DNA of 64,000 nt from Hyphochytrium catenoides. Its lineage: Eukaryota > Sar > Hyphochytriomycetes > Hyphochytriales > Hyphochytriaceae. Location of the stretch: contig FLMG01000355.1 of NCBI GenBank assembly GCA_900088475.1, positions 102,786 through 166,785 of the forward strand, in the 5' to 3' direction. Numbering within the stretch: position 1 is the first letter of the stretch; every line of letters begins with the position of its first letter. Both the position numbers and the translations under genes were made by a program. The notes below the pieces were generated by a model. That model was given only the letters and a program-made list of their open reading frames with translations. It was not told the origin of the DNA and did no database searches. Positions 24,119 through 34,713 of this stretch are shown here, one piece after another.

Positions 24119-24637
24119 TCATAAATTAATCTGCGCCTTGGTGGCGCCACCTCTTTCCCTATGATGCCGCGCTACTTCCAAATTCTTCGGCCTTTGGCAC
24201 CCAGCAACAGGCTGTGCACGATACGATGTCAATATTTCAGTCACTTCGTGCCCGCTGTCTCCCTGTTGGACTAACATAAGAACACCCGAAGAGAAGGGAT
24301 CCGTCGCCATTTCTTCAGAGTGTACGGCCAGGAACAAGTGGCTCAACTGTCAGACGTTGTACCCGCCGAGTAAGCGCCGTTCATTACAGCTCTCAGTCAG
24401 AGATTTGCGGATTGCCAGAGACCCCGTTGCATTTTTAGAGCTTCAGCAGACTTAAAATGAGCCTCGAATCTAAAGTGACGACCAAGATTCGAATGCATGG
24501 TGCAAGCCAATCTCTCTTCTTATGAGACGTTGATTAACAAACAACCGCCTTGAGGCCTCCTCTGCTCTCTCTGAACTTCTAAGAACCAGAGGTCTCGTGG
24601 ACTTCCATTCCCTGTCCTTCTCCTTCGCACCCGACCT
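24119..24637 (-). CDS. Possible small gene, structure uncertain
   Basis: Not recognised. A minus-strand exon from about 24637 to 24500 reads KEKDREWKSTRPLVLRSSER, ASRRLFVNQRLIRREIG and HHAFESW, with strong coding character. It can splice (phase 2) to a piece reading SKNATGSLAIRKSLTES. A second minus-strand frame ending at 24119 starts SHLFLAVHSEEMATDPFSSG and could be a further exon, but the phase does not fit the simplest junction. An ATG 15 codons upstream of the first exon is followed by an in-frame TAG, so the start is unknown. The gene would converge on AOX. Confidence 0.3.
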
Positions 24638-25078
24638 CTACTGAGACGCCACCATAATCTCTGATAACCCTTCTTCATTGATGTGGGACCAGAGGATGCT
24701 CTCTACAGCGCCTTTGTTGATCAAGTGGCTTTGGGCTATTGAGCGTCGTGCTGCCTTTCTGCAAGTGCGGTCTCTGTCAATCTGTATATCTCTGACTGAA
24801 AGCAGTTATTTCATAGCCTTCCAGCGAACCGACCGCAGCTGTTGGGGTGGTTTCTGTCTGATTCTAGAGCCGGTAACGCAGTCGAGAGGCTGCAACAAGA
24901 TAAAAGCAATGATTGATGAACAGGCATCCTTGTCAATACTTCTAGGTTCCAGCCCTCTAAAAGTGTGAAGACCTTGCCCCGCCCAGGGTCACTTTGTTGG
25001 GGAGCTCGATAGGGAGAAGAAAGTCTGTCTCTGCGCCGCCCATTGTTACATTGTTCGGTCGCTGGACAGAGAGAAGAA

Positions 25079-26293
25079 ATGTCTGCACAGCGATATCAGG
25101 GAAGGAATAGAAGGCGAGAAGGATACACGCCACCGGAGGAAGTTCAGCGCTATGTCCCTCCTGGAGCAAGGGCACGAACAGATAGACAGGAGAGGCATGG
25201 CCCTGAAGTACCTCTCCAGAAGAAAGAGTCAATGGCCAGAAGGGAGAAAAGGATGGACGATGATCACCGCCAGTTATACCGACGGCGGAGCCCTGAACCC
25301 AGCCGCGGAAAGCGAAGTCTGGAGACATTGCTCCGTACGCGAAGAAGAAGGAGTGACTTTAGTACGGGGGAAAACGCAAATGATGATGACCGTCTGACCT
25401 ACGAACTCGCGCTTGAACTGCTGCAGCCAGAAGGTGAAGCACCGGAACGCGACAGTCGACTGCTCGCGTGGATGGAGAAGTTTCCTTCTCATGAGCTCCT
25501 ATTCCTTTCCCGCTGTCCTCAACTTAGATCTTCCACTAAGGTCCGTTCAGTCCTGTACACAATAGAGCTTAGATGGAGCCATGAGGAAGATGAGGATGCG
25601 ATCGAGGAGGATTGGCTGACGGAGTTAACTCTTCTTGTGATGGAATGGCTGAAAGGCTGCCCTGTACCGCAGTGGTTGCCGCAGCTTAAGTTCCCAGAGA
25701 CGCTGTCAAAAGCTCAGCGACGAGCTGTCCATCAAGCAGCAGAGCGGCATCAAATACGCTCTGAAAGCTCTGGGATAGAAGGCCATCGGCGCATAGCGGT
25801 ATATTTAGAGGATAGGGGTAAATCTCAGCCCCCTACTCCAGGGAGTTTGACGAGGATAGAAAAGGAAGTACAAATAATATGGGACGCTATTCAAGACGAT
25901 GGTCGGGAGTGCTTACTCGAGTTCAGTCGAGGAGGACTTAAGGAGCTGATAGAGAAGAAGCTGCCCCTCCCTCCTGAGCTGCAACGAGCCGTGGACAACT
26001 ACAAAAGGAAGAAGGGCATAGATCGAACCTTCTTCCAGGCCTGTAGAAAGGGGAATCTGGATGAGGTCAGCTCACTTATTACGGCCAAGCGGGCATTGCT
26101 TTGGGCGCGAGAAGAGTCTTCAGGCGATATGGCAGTCCACCTAGCATGCAAGTTGCAGAATCCTCAGCTTCTCCAACTATTGCTTGCTGCTGGCACAGAT
26201 ACCAAGCTTTGTGACCGACGGCTAAAGAAGACCCCGCATGAGATCTGTGTCTTTAAGGGATTCAAAGAAGGCTTAGATCTATTATGTGGATAG
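25079..26293 (+). CDS. R3H-domain protein with C-terminal ankyrin repeat
   Basis: Intronless, 404 codons from the ATG at 25079; the frame opens earlier but without an ATG. The first 110 residues are Arg-rich and disordered (RNRRREGYTPPEEVQRYVPP, SPEPSRGKRSLETLLRTRRR). A helical section follows (YELALELLQ, RLLAWMEKFPSHELLFLS). An R3H single-strand nucleic-acid-binding domain then reads LSKAQRRAVHQAAERHQIRS and GHRRIAVYL, with the RxxxH signature as RRAVH. The C-terminus has ankyrin-like helices: FFQACRKGNLDEVSSLITA, GDMAVHLACKLQNPQLLQLL and KTPHEICVFKGFKEGLDLL. The role is probably RNA-related. The R3H call rests on the RxxxH core and the flanking pattern; the ankyrin call rests on the two-helix repeats. 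Confidence 0.75.
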   Translation: MSAQRYQGRNRRREGYTPPEEVQRYVPPGARARTDRQERHGPEVPLQKKESMARREKRMDDDHRQLYRRRSPEPSRGKRSLETLLRTRRRRSDFSTGENANDDDRLTYELALELLQPEGEAPERDSRLLAWMEKFPSHELLFLSRCPQLRSSTKVRSVLYTIELRWSHEEDEDAIEEDWLTELTLLVMEWLKGCPVPQWLPQLKFPETLSKAQRRAVHQAAERHQIRSESSGIEGHRRIAVYLEDRGKSQPPTPGSLTRIEKEVQIIWDAIQDDGRECLLEFSRGGLKELIEKKLPLPPELQRAVDNYKRKKGIDRTFFQACRKGNLDEVSSLITAKRALLWAREESSGDMAVHLACKLQNPQLLQLLLAAGTDTKLCDRRLKKTPHEICVFKGFKEGLDLLCG

Positions 26294-27949
26294 TCATTGG
26301 GTTGATCTTTCATCTTTCCATCTGTGAGTTCATTGGGCTGTTATAAAGAATGAATATCTAGGCATCGGCCAGGAGCAATGCAGCAGCACAATAAGTAGTT
26401 CAGTACTCTCAAGAAGGTGATTATTTATTGTCTCGCTATGTCCATCGAGTCCCCAGATACATTCAAGCATGAGAACCCTATCAAAGTCGGTCAGCCTTCA
26501 GGAGCCTAGTACAACCGAAAGAGCACGGTTAGATATTGATACAGCAAAGGCGATCCAAGAGATCGAGGAAATTATAGAGTCAACACCGATGTTAAAAAGG
26601 GCAAAAGGGCAAACGGGCAGGGGAGCTGTCGTCTCAGTAGGATCAATTGGAATATTAGCAAGTTGTTCATCAACGTGAATCAGAGACTTTTCTTCCTCAT
26701 TGACAAAGCAAGCTCCCGCTCCACACCAAGCATAATAAGCAGAAAAGGAGGTACCTCCTTACGACAAAAGACTATTCCTCTACCTGGTATCGGATCCGCT
26801 GCTCCGTTCCCTTGATAGAAGAAGAACCCTACCACGGTTTGAGTCACACCGAGGTAAGAAGTGGTCAGACGCAAACTGATGAAAACCAAGTGAGCGACGG
26901 TCATGTGGTGCTGCTAAGAAGCCACTTTATATTCAAGCTACTCAACAATGAGTGAGGGCCCAGCTGGCGCTGTAGAAAGCTCCGCTGGATGGTGAGCATG
27001 AGAGGCTGGCAATACTCTTCCAAGAAGCAAAGCACTGCCACTGCTGTCGGGGCTGAAAGATCCACACTCGTCGTAGCCTCAGCCTCACCGCCGCTTCATC
27101 CTCTTCTCTTAGAAGGGCTGGTCTGGAAAGCAGAAGGGCTGGTCTGGAAAGGAGGAACGGGTTGATGGACAGGATGCACGGGTGGTGGACATCAAAGTAC
27201 TACACTCTCAAGGAAGCACAGCAGTTAACAACAACACCGCACAATAGATAAATGCCGCTACGACCCTCTACCTCTACACAAAACAGTAGTACAGCAGTGC
27301 CGTGTACCCTCCTTCCCTTCGTTGGTAGTTCGACCAATAGTACTACTTTCTACAATGATACTGTATAAGGATGAGAGCTGCAGTCACCGGCTGTACTCTC
27401 GGAGGGCTATACCTTAGAGAAGAACTATGACGATCATGAGGGAGAGTGAGAAGGACGGACCTGCATGTGGAGGCGGTGGAGCCCAGCCGACGCTGAGGGA
27501 TAGGCCAGTTCTATAGTTCTATTTACATTTTCTTGCCATGCTTGTCAGTAGGACGACTTCATGACTTCATGAAGATAACGGCCGATGAGGATGAGTGCAT
27601 CATTAGCAATAGCAGGCGCTTATTAGCAGCCACGTCTTCCTCATCACATCTACCCCATTCTCATCGGCACAGTCGTCGTTGACGGGAAGAGCATAACAAT
27701 GAGCGCTACTGACAACAACTCTCAAAGGAGTTGGGACATTGGCGTCAAGATTGCGATGGAAGGAGGATCATTGTTAAAGGACAACAACGAGTAGTCTCGC
27801 TCAAACATAAAGTAACTCTTAGACATCAACAACACAGCAGCATGATGGTAAACCCCCAAAAGATGACACGGTAAACACAGAAAGGCAGTGGCAGCTCCTT
27901 TGACGGAGAGGCTCTCGCATCATAGATAGACTCTGCCATCAAGTACTCT
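26294..27949. other. Spacer between R3H-ankyrin and GH6 genes
   Basis: No supported gene. Around 26450-26900 both strands carry open frames: plus DIDTAKAIQEIEEIIESTPM, and minus, from an ATG at 26904, VAHLVFISLRLTTSYLG and then an overlapping frame EEEKSLIHVDEQLANIPIDP. They are mutually exclusive and neither matches a known family. A 21-base unit (agaagggctggtctggaaag plus one base) is tandemly doubled near 27111-27153. Confidence 0.35.
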
Positions 27950-29146
27950 TTAGAGAGGAGGTGTAGCCCTCTCCACCAAACCCAAGAAATACTCGTGATT
28001 CCATTCTCCAGCTTCTGGTGCCGGGATGAAGCTATCGGGGGACCCACAGTGAAAGTCAAACCGGCTGGCAGTGCGATCAGAAGTGCCGTCAGACTCTCCA
28101 GGGATCTTGACCCAGACATAAGCATCGATAAGGGGGTGAGGACTTGATGTCGGGCGTAGACCGAGTCCAGCGCCTTTGATGTTGCACCATTCCTGTAGCT
28201 TCTTGTTCTGAACAGGGAGGACGCGAGTGCGGCTCGTGTCAACAATGAACCTCATTCCGGTTAGACCGACAGCATCCATAGACTCCTTCAGCAGCTCGAC
28301 ATAGGCAGTTTCGTTCCACGCAGGGTTCCAATCTATTGGATAAGGAGGCTGGTCGTTGGTGAACGTAGTGACGCTGTTGTAGTTCGCAACATTAGTGGCG
28401 AACCCTCTGATGGTCTGGGTGCCGCCTGCCTTAGCAAGCAGCTCCGCGACCATCTGGGCAAAAGCAGAACGGTTCTCGGGCCATCCAAGCCATCCCTCGT
28501 GGGCGGCATCGAGGTAGAGCGTGACCTGAGGTAAGGCGGATAGCTGCTGCAGAGCGTATACAATGCCCTCTTTATAGGCAGGACTCGCCTCAGCGCACTT
28601 TGGGGTTCCCAAGTTAGTGATAAGGTTGGGCAGGGAATCGGGCTCAACTATCCCGGCAATTGAGATGTCCGGATAGTTTGAGAGCTCCTTGACAATGACG
28701 TCGATGTATTCCTTTTTGTACCTCGCTAAGCCATCCTTGCCCACTTGGAGCTCCCCGTTAGATGCTGCAGCGGCGCAATCACGGTTGGGAAGGTCGTAGA
28801 CCACAAGCGTCACCACCACTGGTTTATCGGCGGCTTCTTGTTGTCTTCGAGCTTCCTCTAAATACCCCTTAAGCCTACCAATAGCGGCAATGTTATCCAA
28901 CCACACTGCCACAGGATTGTTTTTGACCTTGTTGAGGGCTGCAGCCTGCGCTGGAGCCCTTGCAATAGAACCTTCAACGTGACTGACGAAGCGAGGGTTA
29001 ATGTACTGGTTTTTGCCAGTAAAAGGGTTGACTGGCACTGTTGCTGTTGTGCGACGAAGTGTATTGTCAGCTTGTCCGGCTTCAGGGTGCAAGGCCAATC
29101 CCGCCAGAAGGACGACGGCCGAAAGGAAGCTCGCGAGGCAGGTCAT
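27950..29146 (-). CDS. Secreted GH6 cellulase (cellobiohydrolase/endoglucanase)
   Basis: Glycoside hydrolase family 6 enzyme, which cleaves beta-1,4-glucan with inversion; expected outside the cell or in the wall. Intronless, 398 codons, with a signal peptide (ASFLSAVVLLAGLALHPEAG). The catalytic domain occupies the rest, and no cellulose-binding module is attached. Family signatures are present: VVYDLPNRDCAAAASNGE, with the RDC region that holds the proton-network Asp, and IAGIVEPDSLPNLITN, with the catalytic acid Asp of EPDSL. The substrate-tunnel motifs LYLDAAHEGWLGW, GFATNVANYN and FIVDTSRTR follow, then AYVWVKIPGESDGTSD near the C-terminus. The two surface-loop Cys pairs appear conserved. 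It may act in wall remodelling of a cellulosic wall or in digestion of plant or algal wall. Confidence 0.92.
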   Translation of the reverse strand: MTCLASFLSAVVLLAGLALHPEAGQADNTLRRTTATVPVNPFTGKNQYINPRFVSHVEGSIARAPAQAAALNKVKNNPVAVWLDNIAAIGRLKGYLEEARRQQEAADKPVVVTLVVYDLPNRDCAAAASNGELQVGKDGLARYKKEYIDVIVKELSNYPDISIAGIVEPDSLPNLITNLGTPKCAEASPAYKEGIVYALQQLSALPQVTLYLDAAHEGWLGWPENRSAFAQMVAELLAKAGGTQTIRGFATNVANYNSVTTFTNDQPPYPIDWNPAWNETAYVELLKESMDAVGLTGMRFIVDTSRTRVLPVQNKKLQEWCNIKGAGLGLRPTSSPHPLIDAYVWVKIPGESDGTSDRTASRFDFHCGSPDSFIPAPEAGEWNHEYFLGLVERATPPL

Positions 29147-32100
29147 GATGTATTCTCTTGCCAGGAAGTTGGCAATTCAGTGGTGGAGCTTACACTTCAA
29201 AGATGATGCAGGGCGTCTCCAAGTAGTTATATGGACCTTGTCGGTACGCTTGTTATCCTTGAGCTGTGAGACAGCGGGAAGATTGCAAACTAATCAAGAG
29301 GAGAGTGTGGCTGTTGGACAACTAGCTTTAGAGCTCCATCCAGCTATCTCATAATAAGGACAGCACACAAGTGCTACATTCATGGTACTGACAGCTAGTA
29401 GCGAGCTAGAAGAAACTCCTCTCTCCAGCTCTTCCTGCATGTATGACAACTCCACCTCGTTTTCTCTATGGCTCTCACCCCGTGCAGCGGGAACTGGCAT
29501 AAGAGATCAGAGGAAGGAAAAAGCGTTTGGTCTCTGCTCGAAAGAGAATCGCCGTCGTAACATGATGTCGCTGGCTAGCTCCATTGCTAGCAAATCCAGT
29601 TGGGAACAGATCAAGAAAAACGCTGGCGTCACTGCCAACGATCCCTTGCACGTACTGCCATCACTAACATAACGATCCATGTCTTTCTTCTCTTGCCCTC
29701 TTAACTTATTGGTACAATCATGTCTTAGCCTTTCATGCAGTCTTCTTGCCCGTGACACAGTCCCTTCCTGTAAGGCAATATAAAGGTGTAACTATAAATC
29801 GTTAGAAAAAGGAGCTAAAGAACCAGGCATGATCGGGGAAGTTCGATGCCGCCGCGCAGAGAGACCACCTGACATGCCGCGCCTAAGCTCTATCTTCTCG
29901 CCGTTGGGCGTCAAATGTTACCAATGTCACTCTTAATATATTGTTATTAGGGCCTTGAGCACACAAGCGCGGTAGCGCAGCACCAAACAAAAAAGTATTA
30001 ACAGTCCGGAGGAACCGACGAGGTGTGAGAGAGAGAGTGAGAACGTAGGCCCACGTCCTCCATTGTCGCTAGCTTGATACCTGCTTTTGCATCAGTCTTC
30101 GACGTCAAGTTCAATATAAAAGATCCAGGAGAGGCATTCGTCGATGAGTCTCAGCGGTCAACTTATCCTCTATATCTTGCTGTGGCTGTGTAGTCTTGCT
30201 CGTTGAGCGCTTCCACTAATCCTGCCTCTCATTCTCCGATCTAGCAAGACCACCATCTGCTAACCAGCAAGACCATCACGTCGCAGGAGGAAGAATGAGG
30301 CCAAGACTGTGGTCATGGAGTGGTCAGTGCTGCTTGATACATTCCCCAGGCATAAGAACGCTCCTCGCCTGTCAACGGGTGGACCAAGCTGAAAAAAGTT
30401 GATAACATACCCTGGACACATCAACATTATATCCCTATTATTGGTTGTTGATCAAGATATCGCTAGTTTAAGGGAAAGATGAATGTCAATGGATCAGGTC
30501 GGTCGATGGATGGGAAAGGTGAACTGCAAGTCATGCCAAACCTCTGCCCCAGGAACAAAAGGGCACAGACTTTCACTAAAAGGCATAAGAGAGAGAGAGC
30601 GCAAGGCGCGGATAAGGAGTCAAGGAAGAAGGAAGGAAGAGAACGAGGAGGAGGAGCGACAGTAATGAGAGGAGGAAGAGAGAGGCCTCGGGAAGACCAA
30701 GGATGATAAGAATGAACGATAACTTGATGACAGCAGAGAACAGGACAGCAAGGAGAGAGAAGCAGGCGAGAGAGGGAGAAGAAAAGAGAGCCAGAAGAGG
30801 AGGCAGCGAGACAGCTAGCGAGACACGGACAGCTTGGTGGTAGAACTACTGCACCAAGAAGAGAAGAAAAGGAAGAAGAGAGTCGTGCTATCATAGAGCT
30901 TGCCCTCTCCACTACGATGATGGGTCAGACAGGTCATAGGACGCTGTGCGCATGATGGCGACGGACAGTGGCAGGAGACTCTGACCGGCCAAAACTCCTT
31001 ATCTTTTAACACAGAGTCTGCGTGCCAGGACCAAATCTTAGTCAGAAGGATAAAAAGATCCACCAGCCTAGACTTGGGAGTCCAACCCCTTGACACACCT
31101 CGTACGGTTGGATAGGCACATCCCATTGTAAGGATACTAATGACCCTGTGCCAATCGCCACGAGGTGTGTCACCTTCCGCCCAGTTCAACGTCCAAATGA
31201 CCTCGGAAGGCTGATGGAGGAATGGGACAGGTTCAGTCTGCAGCGACCTACACTTTTTATACTGCTAATGCTGGAAAGGGAAGGGAAGCTTGACCAGCAG
31301 CAGGAAGTAGATCGATGATGAGGCCAGCAATGCTATATGCTTTCTATAGAAAGTGCGAGCAGGAGAGAGGAGAAGACGGCGTGCACGTTTACTGAGGGCT
31401 TAGCAAGCTTTGGTCCTTTGGCAGGTGCCCTTTCCCCTCTGGTTGCTTCCACTAACCACGAGGGTCCATCACCTTCATGTGGTTCAGACACTGCTGCTCT
31501 TCGCCTTTGTCGTCTCCCATCATCACACCATGAAAGAAGCAGAATACCTTTTGGACTCTTCTCCTCTTCACCTTGCCTTTATCCATCCTGTGGGGTGGAA
31601 AGGGAAACAATGGCAGCACCGCCACTCTCTCCGTCAGACAACGGAACATCAGCGCTACTGCCCTAGTGCCCGCAGCATATGCTGCCACCATATCTTAGAG
31701 CTAGCGACAGGAGATCTAGTCTCACGTATTCTACCTTTGGCCTCCACCACGGCCCTAGGAATCCAATAGCGATCCAGTGAAATCCAGCGGAAAGGTGGCT
31801 GTCATTGCTCTACTTTCTCACCCCGACCAACCTCATAATTTTAGACCTCTCCAGAAGAAGGAAGTGAGTGCGGGACTCTGGAGGGCAAGGGAAGGACTAG
31901 ACGACTGTCGACCAGCGATGAAGTTCAACGGAGGGCCAAAGATTCGTGAGTTGAACAGAGTCTGGGCATCTTTAGCTTCAACTTGCCCAGCTCCCGAAGC
32001 CTGCTGCTGAACTTCGCTAGGCTGGGCTTGCCACGAGGTCAGCCAAGGCCAGCAGGTGCCTCAAGGAAGACCGCTACGATTGCCAGTCGTCCCGCTCTCC

Positions 32101-32494
32101 TGAAAATCTTTCACATTGCTCTACATTTCGGCAAATACAGCCTCGTTTTGCACCTTCAACGCCTTTGTCTGTTAAATGGGCGAAGGTAGTGGGGATAAGC
32201 AGCTCAGACGCAGCTAGAGCAAGAAAGATTCTTCCTTGAACATCACCAAATACCCTTGAGGGTCAGCTTGATGCCCCCCCCTATCTCTGGCGCCCTCTAT
32301 CGCTTTCTCTCTCTTCTACTTTCGCTGTTCAGCCATATCTGTTCTCTCTTGGCCTCGTGAGTGCTGATCGTGGTCATATTTATACTTCATTCTTCAATCT
32401 TCCAGCTCAGGACCAGGGGCGGCTTATCATCGACCAGCACCTCAGAGTGGCAGCCAACCTCTCTTTAACCTCAGCATTACATCGAGCCGGCAGT
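29147..32494. other. Gene-poor 3.3 kb spacer with purine-rich tract
   Basis: Lies between divergently pointing GH6 (leftward) and the secreted-protein gene (rightward) and probably contains both promoters. About 30580-30880 is strongly purine-rich on the plus strand (GAGAGA/GAAGAA), which opens long frames on both strands that are not genes. Weak coding-like pieces exist at 31800-31980 on both strands (minus: KDAQTLFNSRIFGPPLNFIA) but no gene could be built. A likely 5'-UTR intron (GTGAGTGCTG to TCTTCCAG, about 32357-32404) precedes the downstream gene. Confidence 0.4.
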
Positions 32495-34243
32495 ATGCTT
32501 CCCGTAGCGAGCGCCCTTCTTGCAGGGCTACTGTTGGGCTCTTCCATTCCTGCCAATGCCCTGCCAGAAGGTGATGTCCAACGGATCTTCTCCTGGTTAA
32601 CCGCAGACATTGGTGAGAAAGGCGCCAGTGGAGTATCTTATTCGTCTCGCTCTGGGCTGCAACTTCCACTTTCCTTCTGGTCCACCCCAGAGTACTTTGG
32701 CGAGTACATTTGCAAGATGCCACAGACCAACTGCAGCGTTCTTGATGTGTACAATCCCAACACCTACGAACTCTTTCCTAGGCCCGGTCAGGGCGGAGAC
32801 CTCCAGATTGAGAGAGTTATGACGGTCTCGGGAGTGAACATCTACGATGCAGCTTGCTATCAGATTGCCATGGCCCTAGGAAGTCGTGATAACCCGCAGC
32901 TAGCCTCACGCAGCACAGCAATTGACAAGTGGCTTTCCAACGGACACTCTGCGGATGAGAGGAACCCGGCCCCCAATAGCAATCGGGCCATTACGCGCTG
33001 GGATGGACTCTTTACCTATGGAGACACCCGAATCACTGACCCTAAGAAGGCATACGTTTTCCGTTACTGGCCACGGCAATGGCTGCAGTTTGACCCTCTT
33101 ATCAATACGAAGTACGAGTCCTATATCGAGGCCGACCTTCGAGGGGCATCGGATCCTGTGTACCAGCGTGGGAAAATTACTTGGGCAGACTACAAGCCTA
33201 TCACGGGGGAGAACTCATGGGGCTTATTGCTTGGCCCAATTCAAGCGCTTTACGTCAGGGAGATCAAATACGGCCAGAAGCGCTGCGTTGACTTCCAAAA
33301 TGATGCCATTCGCAATGCTGTCGGTGTATTGGACGCCGTCCTTGCCATGCAGAGTCCCTATGGCGCAGTCTACTATGCAGTCAAGGGCTCTCTCGGGAAC
33401 ACTGGCGACGCTCCCGTCAACCCATATGCCGTTTCTGTCGAGAACAACGCCTCTCTTTATGCGGGTCTCGTGGCTCTGCAGAAACTATTAAAGATGCTGA
33501 AAGACAACTCCTGTCCGGCAGATGCAGGACAGCTTAACGCCGCACTAGCCAAGCTTGAGACGCTTGTCACCAACCTTCAGAAGTTCTTTGCCACTTATGC
33601 TTGGGATCAGTCTGCTAATGTTCTCATCACCGGAGGGTTTGCCAATCCGGACAAATGGGTACCCTACAGTCCCGATGACCCAACCAATCCACAAGCTGTG
33701 GATGTCGTCACCTGGGGAATCAGCGCCCTTACTCCTAAGTTCTTTGAGGAGTCCGTCGCCCGCTCTCGGGGGAGTGCCTTTAAGTCGTGGAAGAAGATCA
33801 AGGACATTGCTGGTTACTATGATAAAGCGTCCAATGCCTTTATGGGTGTTGGATATAGCTCCAAGGATCAAAGGAGCATTCTCAGCGCCGAATGGACGTT
33901 TGGGGCCATCAACATGCTCCGGTCAGTCGTCAAGTACTACAAGGAGATCGGTGCAAACGAGTATATCGCTGAGATACAGGCTGACATTGAGTCGATGCTT
34001 AGCGGGACCGAGGAGCTTCGTTCAGACCGCTACGGTGGGAGCCAGGCCTTTGTGGACAAGCCTCCAAAGTGGAATGAGCTCCTACCTATGCCCTCCAACC
34101 ATTTAGCTTACAACTACGCATCCAAGCGGTACTTTATCCCCTTCGGCTGGTATGCTAATCCCCTTCCAAGCACCACCTCAACTTCTTGGGCTTTAATGCT
34201 CCATTATGAGTTCAACCCCTTCACTCTAGGAGGAGCATATTAA
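32495..34243 (+). CDS. Secreted 582-residue protein, glycosidase-like, family unassigned
   Basis: Intronless. The ATG at 32495 begins a clear signal peptide (LPVASALLAGLLLGSSIPAN, cut before ALPEGD). The mature protein has repeated aromatic and small-residue helical segments of the kind seen in alpha/alpha-toroid glycosidases and lyases: WDGLFTYGDTR, GENSWGLLLGPIQALYV, SVENNASLYAGLVALQKLLK, DVVTWGISALTPKFF, SAEWTFGAINMLRSVVKYY and STSWALMLHYEFNPF. The GH81 hallmark DHHFHYG is absent, so that family was rejected. Catalytic residues cannot be named. Its signal peptide and its place next to the GH6 cellulase suggest a role in wall polysaccharide processing. That is inference. Confidence 0.7.
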   Translation: MLPVASALLAGLLLGSSIPANALPEGDVQRIFSWLTADIGEKGASGVSYSSRSGLQLPLSFWSTPEYFGEYICKMPQTNCSVLDVYNPNTYELFPRPGQGGDLQIERVMTVSGVNIYDAACYQIAMALGSRDNPQLASRSTAIDKWLSNGHSADERNPAPNSNRAITRWDGLFTYGDTRITDPKKAYVFRYWPRQWLQFDPLINTKYESYIEADLRGASDPVYQRGKITWADYKPITGENSWGLLLGPIQALYVREIKYGQKRCVDFQNDAIRNAVGVLDAVLAMQSPYGAVYYAVKGSLGNTGDAPVNPYAVSVENNASLYAGLVALQKLLKMLKDNSCPADAGQLNAALAKLETLVTNLQKFFATYAWDQSANVLITGGFANPDKWVPYSPDDPTNPQAVDVVTWGISALTPKFFEESVARSRGSAFKSWKKIKDIAGYYDKASNAFMGVGYSSKDQRSILSAEWTFGAINMLRSVVKYYKEIGANEYIAEIQADIESMLSGTEELRSDRYGGSQAFVDKPPKWNELLPMPSNHLAYNYASKRYFIPFGWYANPLPSTTSTSWALMLHYEFNPFTLGGAY

Positions 34244-34374
34244 GTAACTTCGCTGGTACAATGTAGCATACAGCATGCACTCTCGCTCTGCTTCTTAGCT
34301 CTTTCTAACCCTGACCTAATCGATCTGTCTTTATAAGCTCAAAGAAGCTCAGGTCGTAATGAGATAACCGCTGA

Positions 34375-34713
34375 CTAATGACAGTCATTCTTAACGTTGA
34401 CCTTGACTTTAGATTTGCATAACCCTCCGGATAAATCCTCAGTAACCTCCATGCGTCCCATGGTCGCAACGGCCACCTCTGAGCCCTTGACCCTCACTGT
34501 CATTGGTCGCATGGTGAGCGGGGCAGCTGGAGACCCATTAGGCGGGCGGCACCTGTACCATGGTTCTATAACGACAGAGTACTTGGCGGGAGAGTGATTA
34601 GAAAACAGTAATGAAGGCTTAGCTATGCGAAAAGATTCCAAGAGTGTGAACAGAAGCATCGAAGAGGTATCGTTAGATCCTATCTTGGTCAAAATGGATG
34701 GGCGTGGTTGCAC
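34375..34713 (-). CDS. Possible small beta-rich protein, low confidence
   Basis: Minus-strand open frame of about 110 codons whose second half looks coding: KYSVVIEPWYRCRPPNGSP, TMRPMTVRVKGSEVAVATMG and LCKSKVKVNVKNDCH. Alternating polar and hydrophobic residues suggest beta strands. A first exon upstream (ATG near 34810 giving KIAFSRSI) could splice in at a phase-2 junction. No family was recognised; a lipid-binding ML-type fold was considered but the expected cysteine pattern is missing. Confidence 0.3.
   Translation of the reverse strand: MQPRPSILTKIGSNDTSSMLLFTLLESFRIAKPSLLFSNHSPAKYSVVIEPWYRCRPPNGSPAAPLTMRPMTVRVKGSEVAVATMGRMEVTEDLSGGLCKSKVKVNVKNDCH

Noticed and set aside
30463-30912. 149-codon minus-strand frame and overlapping plus-strand Arg-rich frames
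   Set aside because: The stretch is a purine-rich low-complexity tract; frames are open on both strands because of base composition.
31410-31769. Plus-strand 119-codon frame beginning with a hydrophobic stretch
   Set aside because: No ATG context, family or splice support; the hydrophobic start arises from pyrimidine-rich sequence.
32495-34243. Assignment of the secreted protein to GH81 endo-beta-1,3-glucanase
   Set aside because: The GH81 hallmark around DHHFHYG and its catalytic Glu context are absent; length and motifs do not fit.
34375-34713. ML/NPC2-type lipid-binding domain
   Set aside because: Beta-like pattern is present but the expected disulfide cysteines and length are not.
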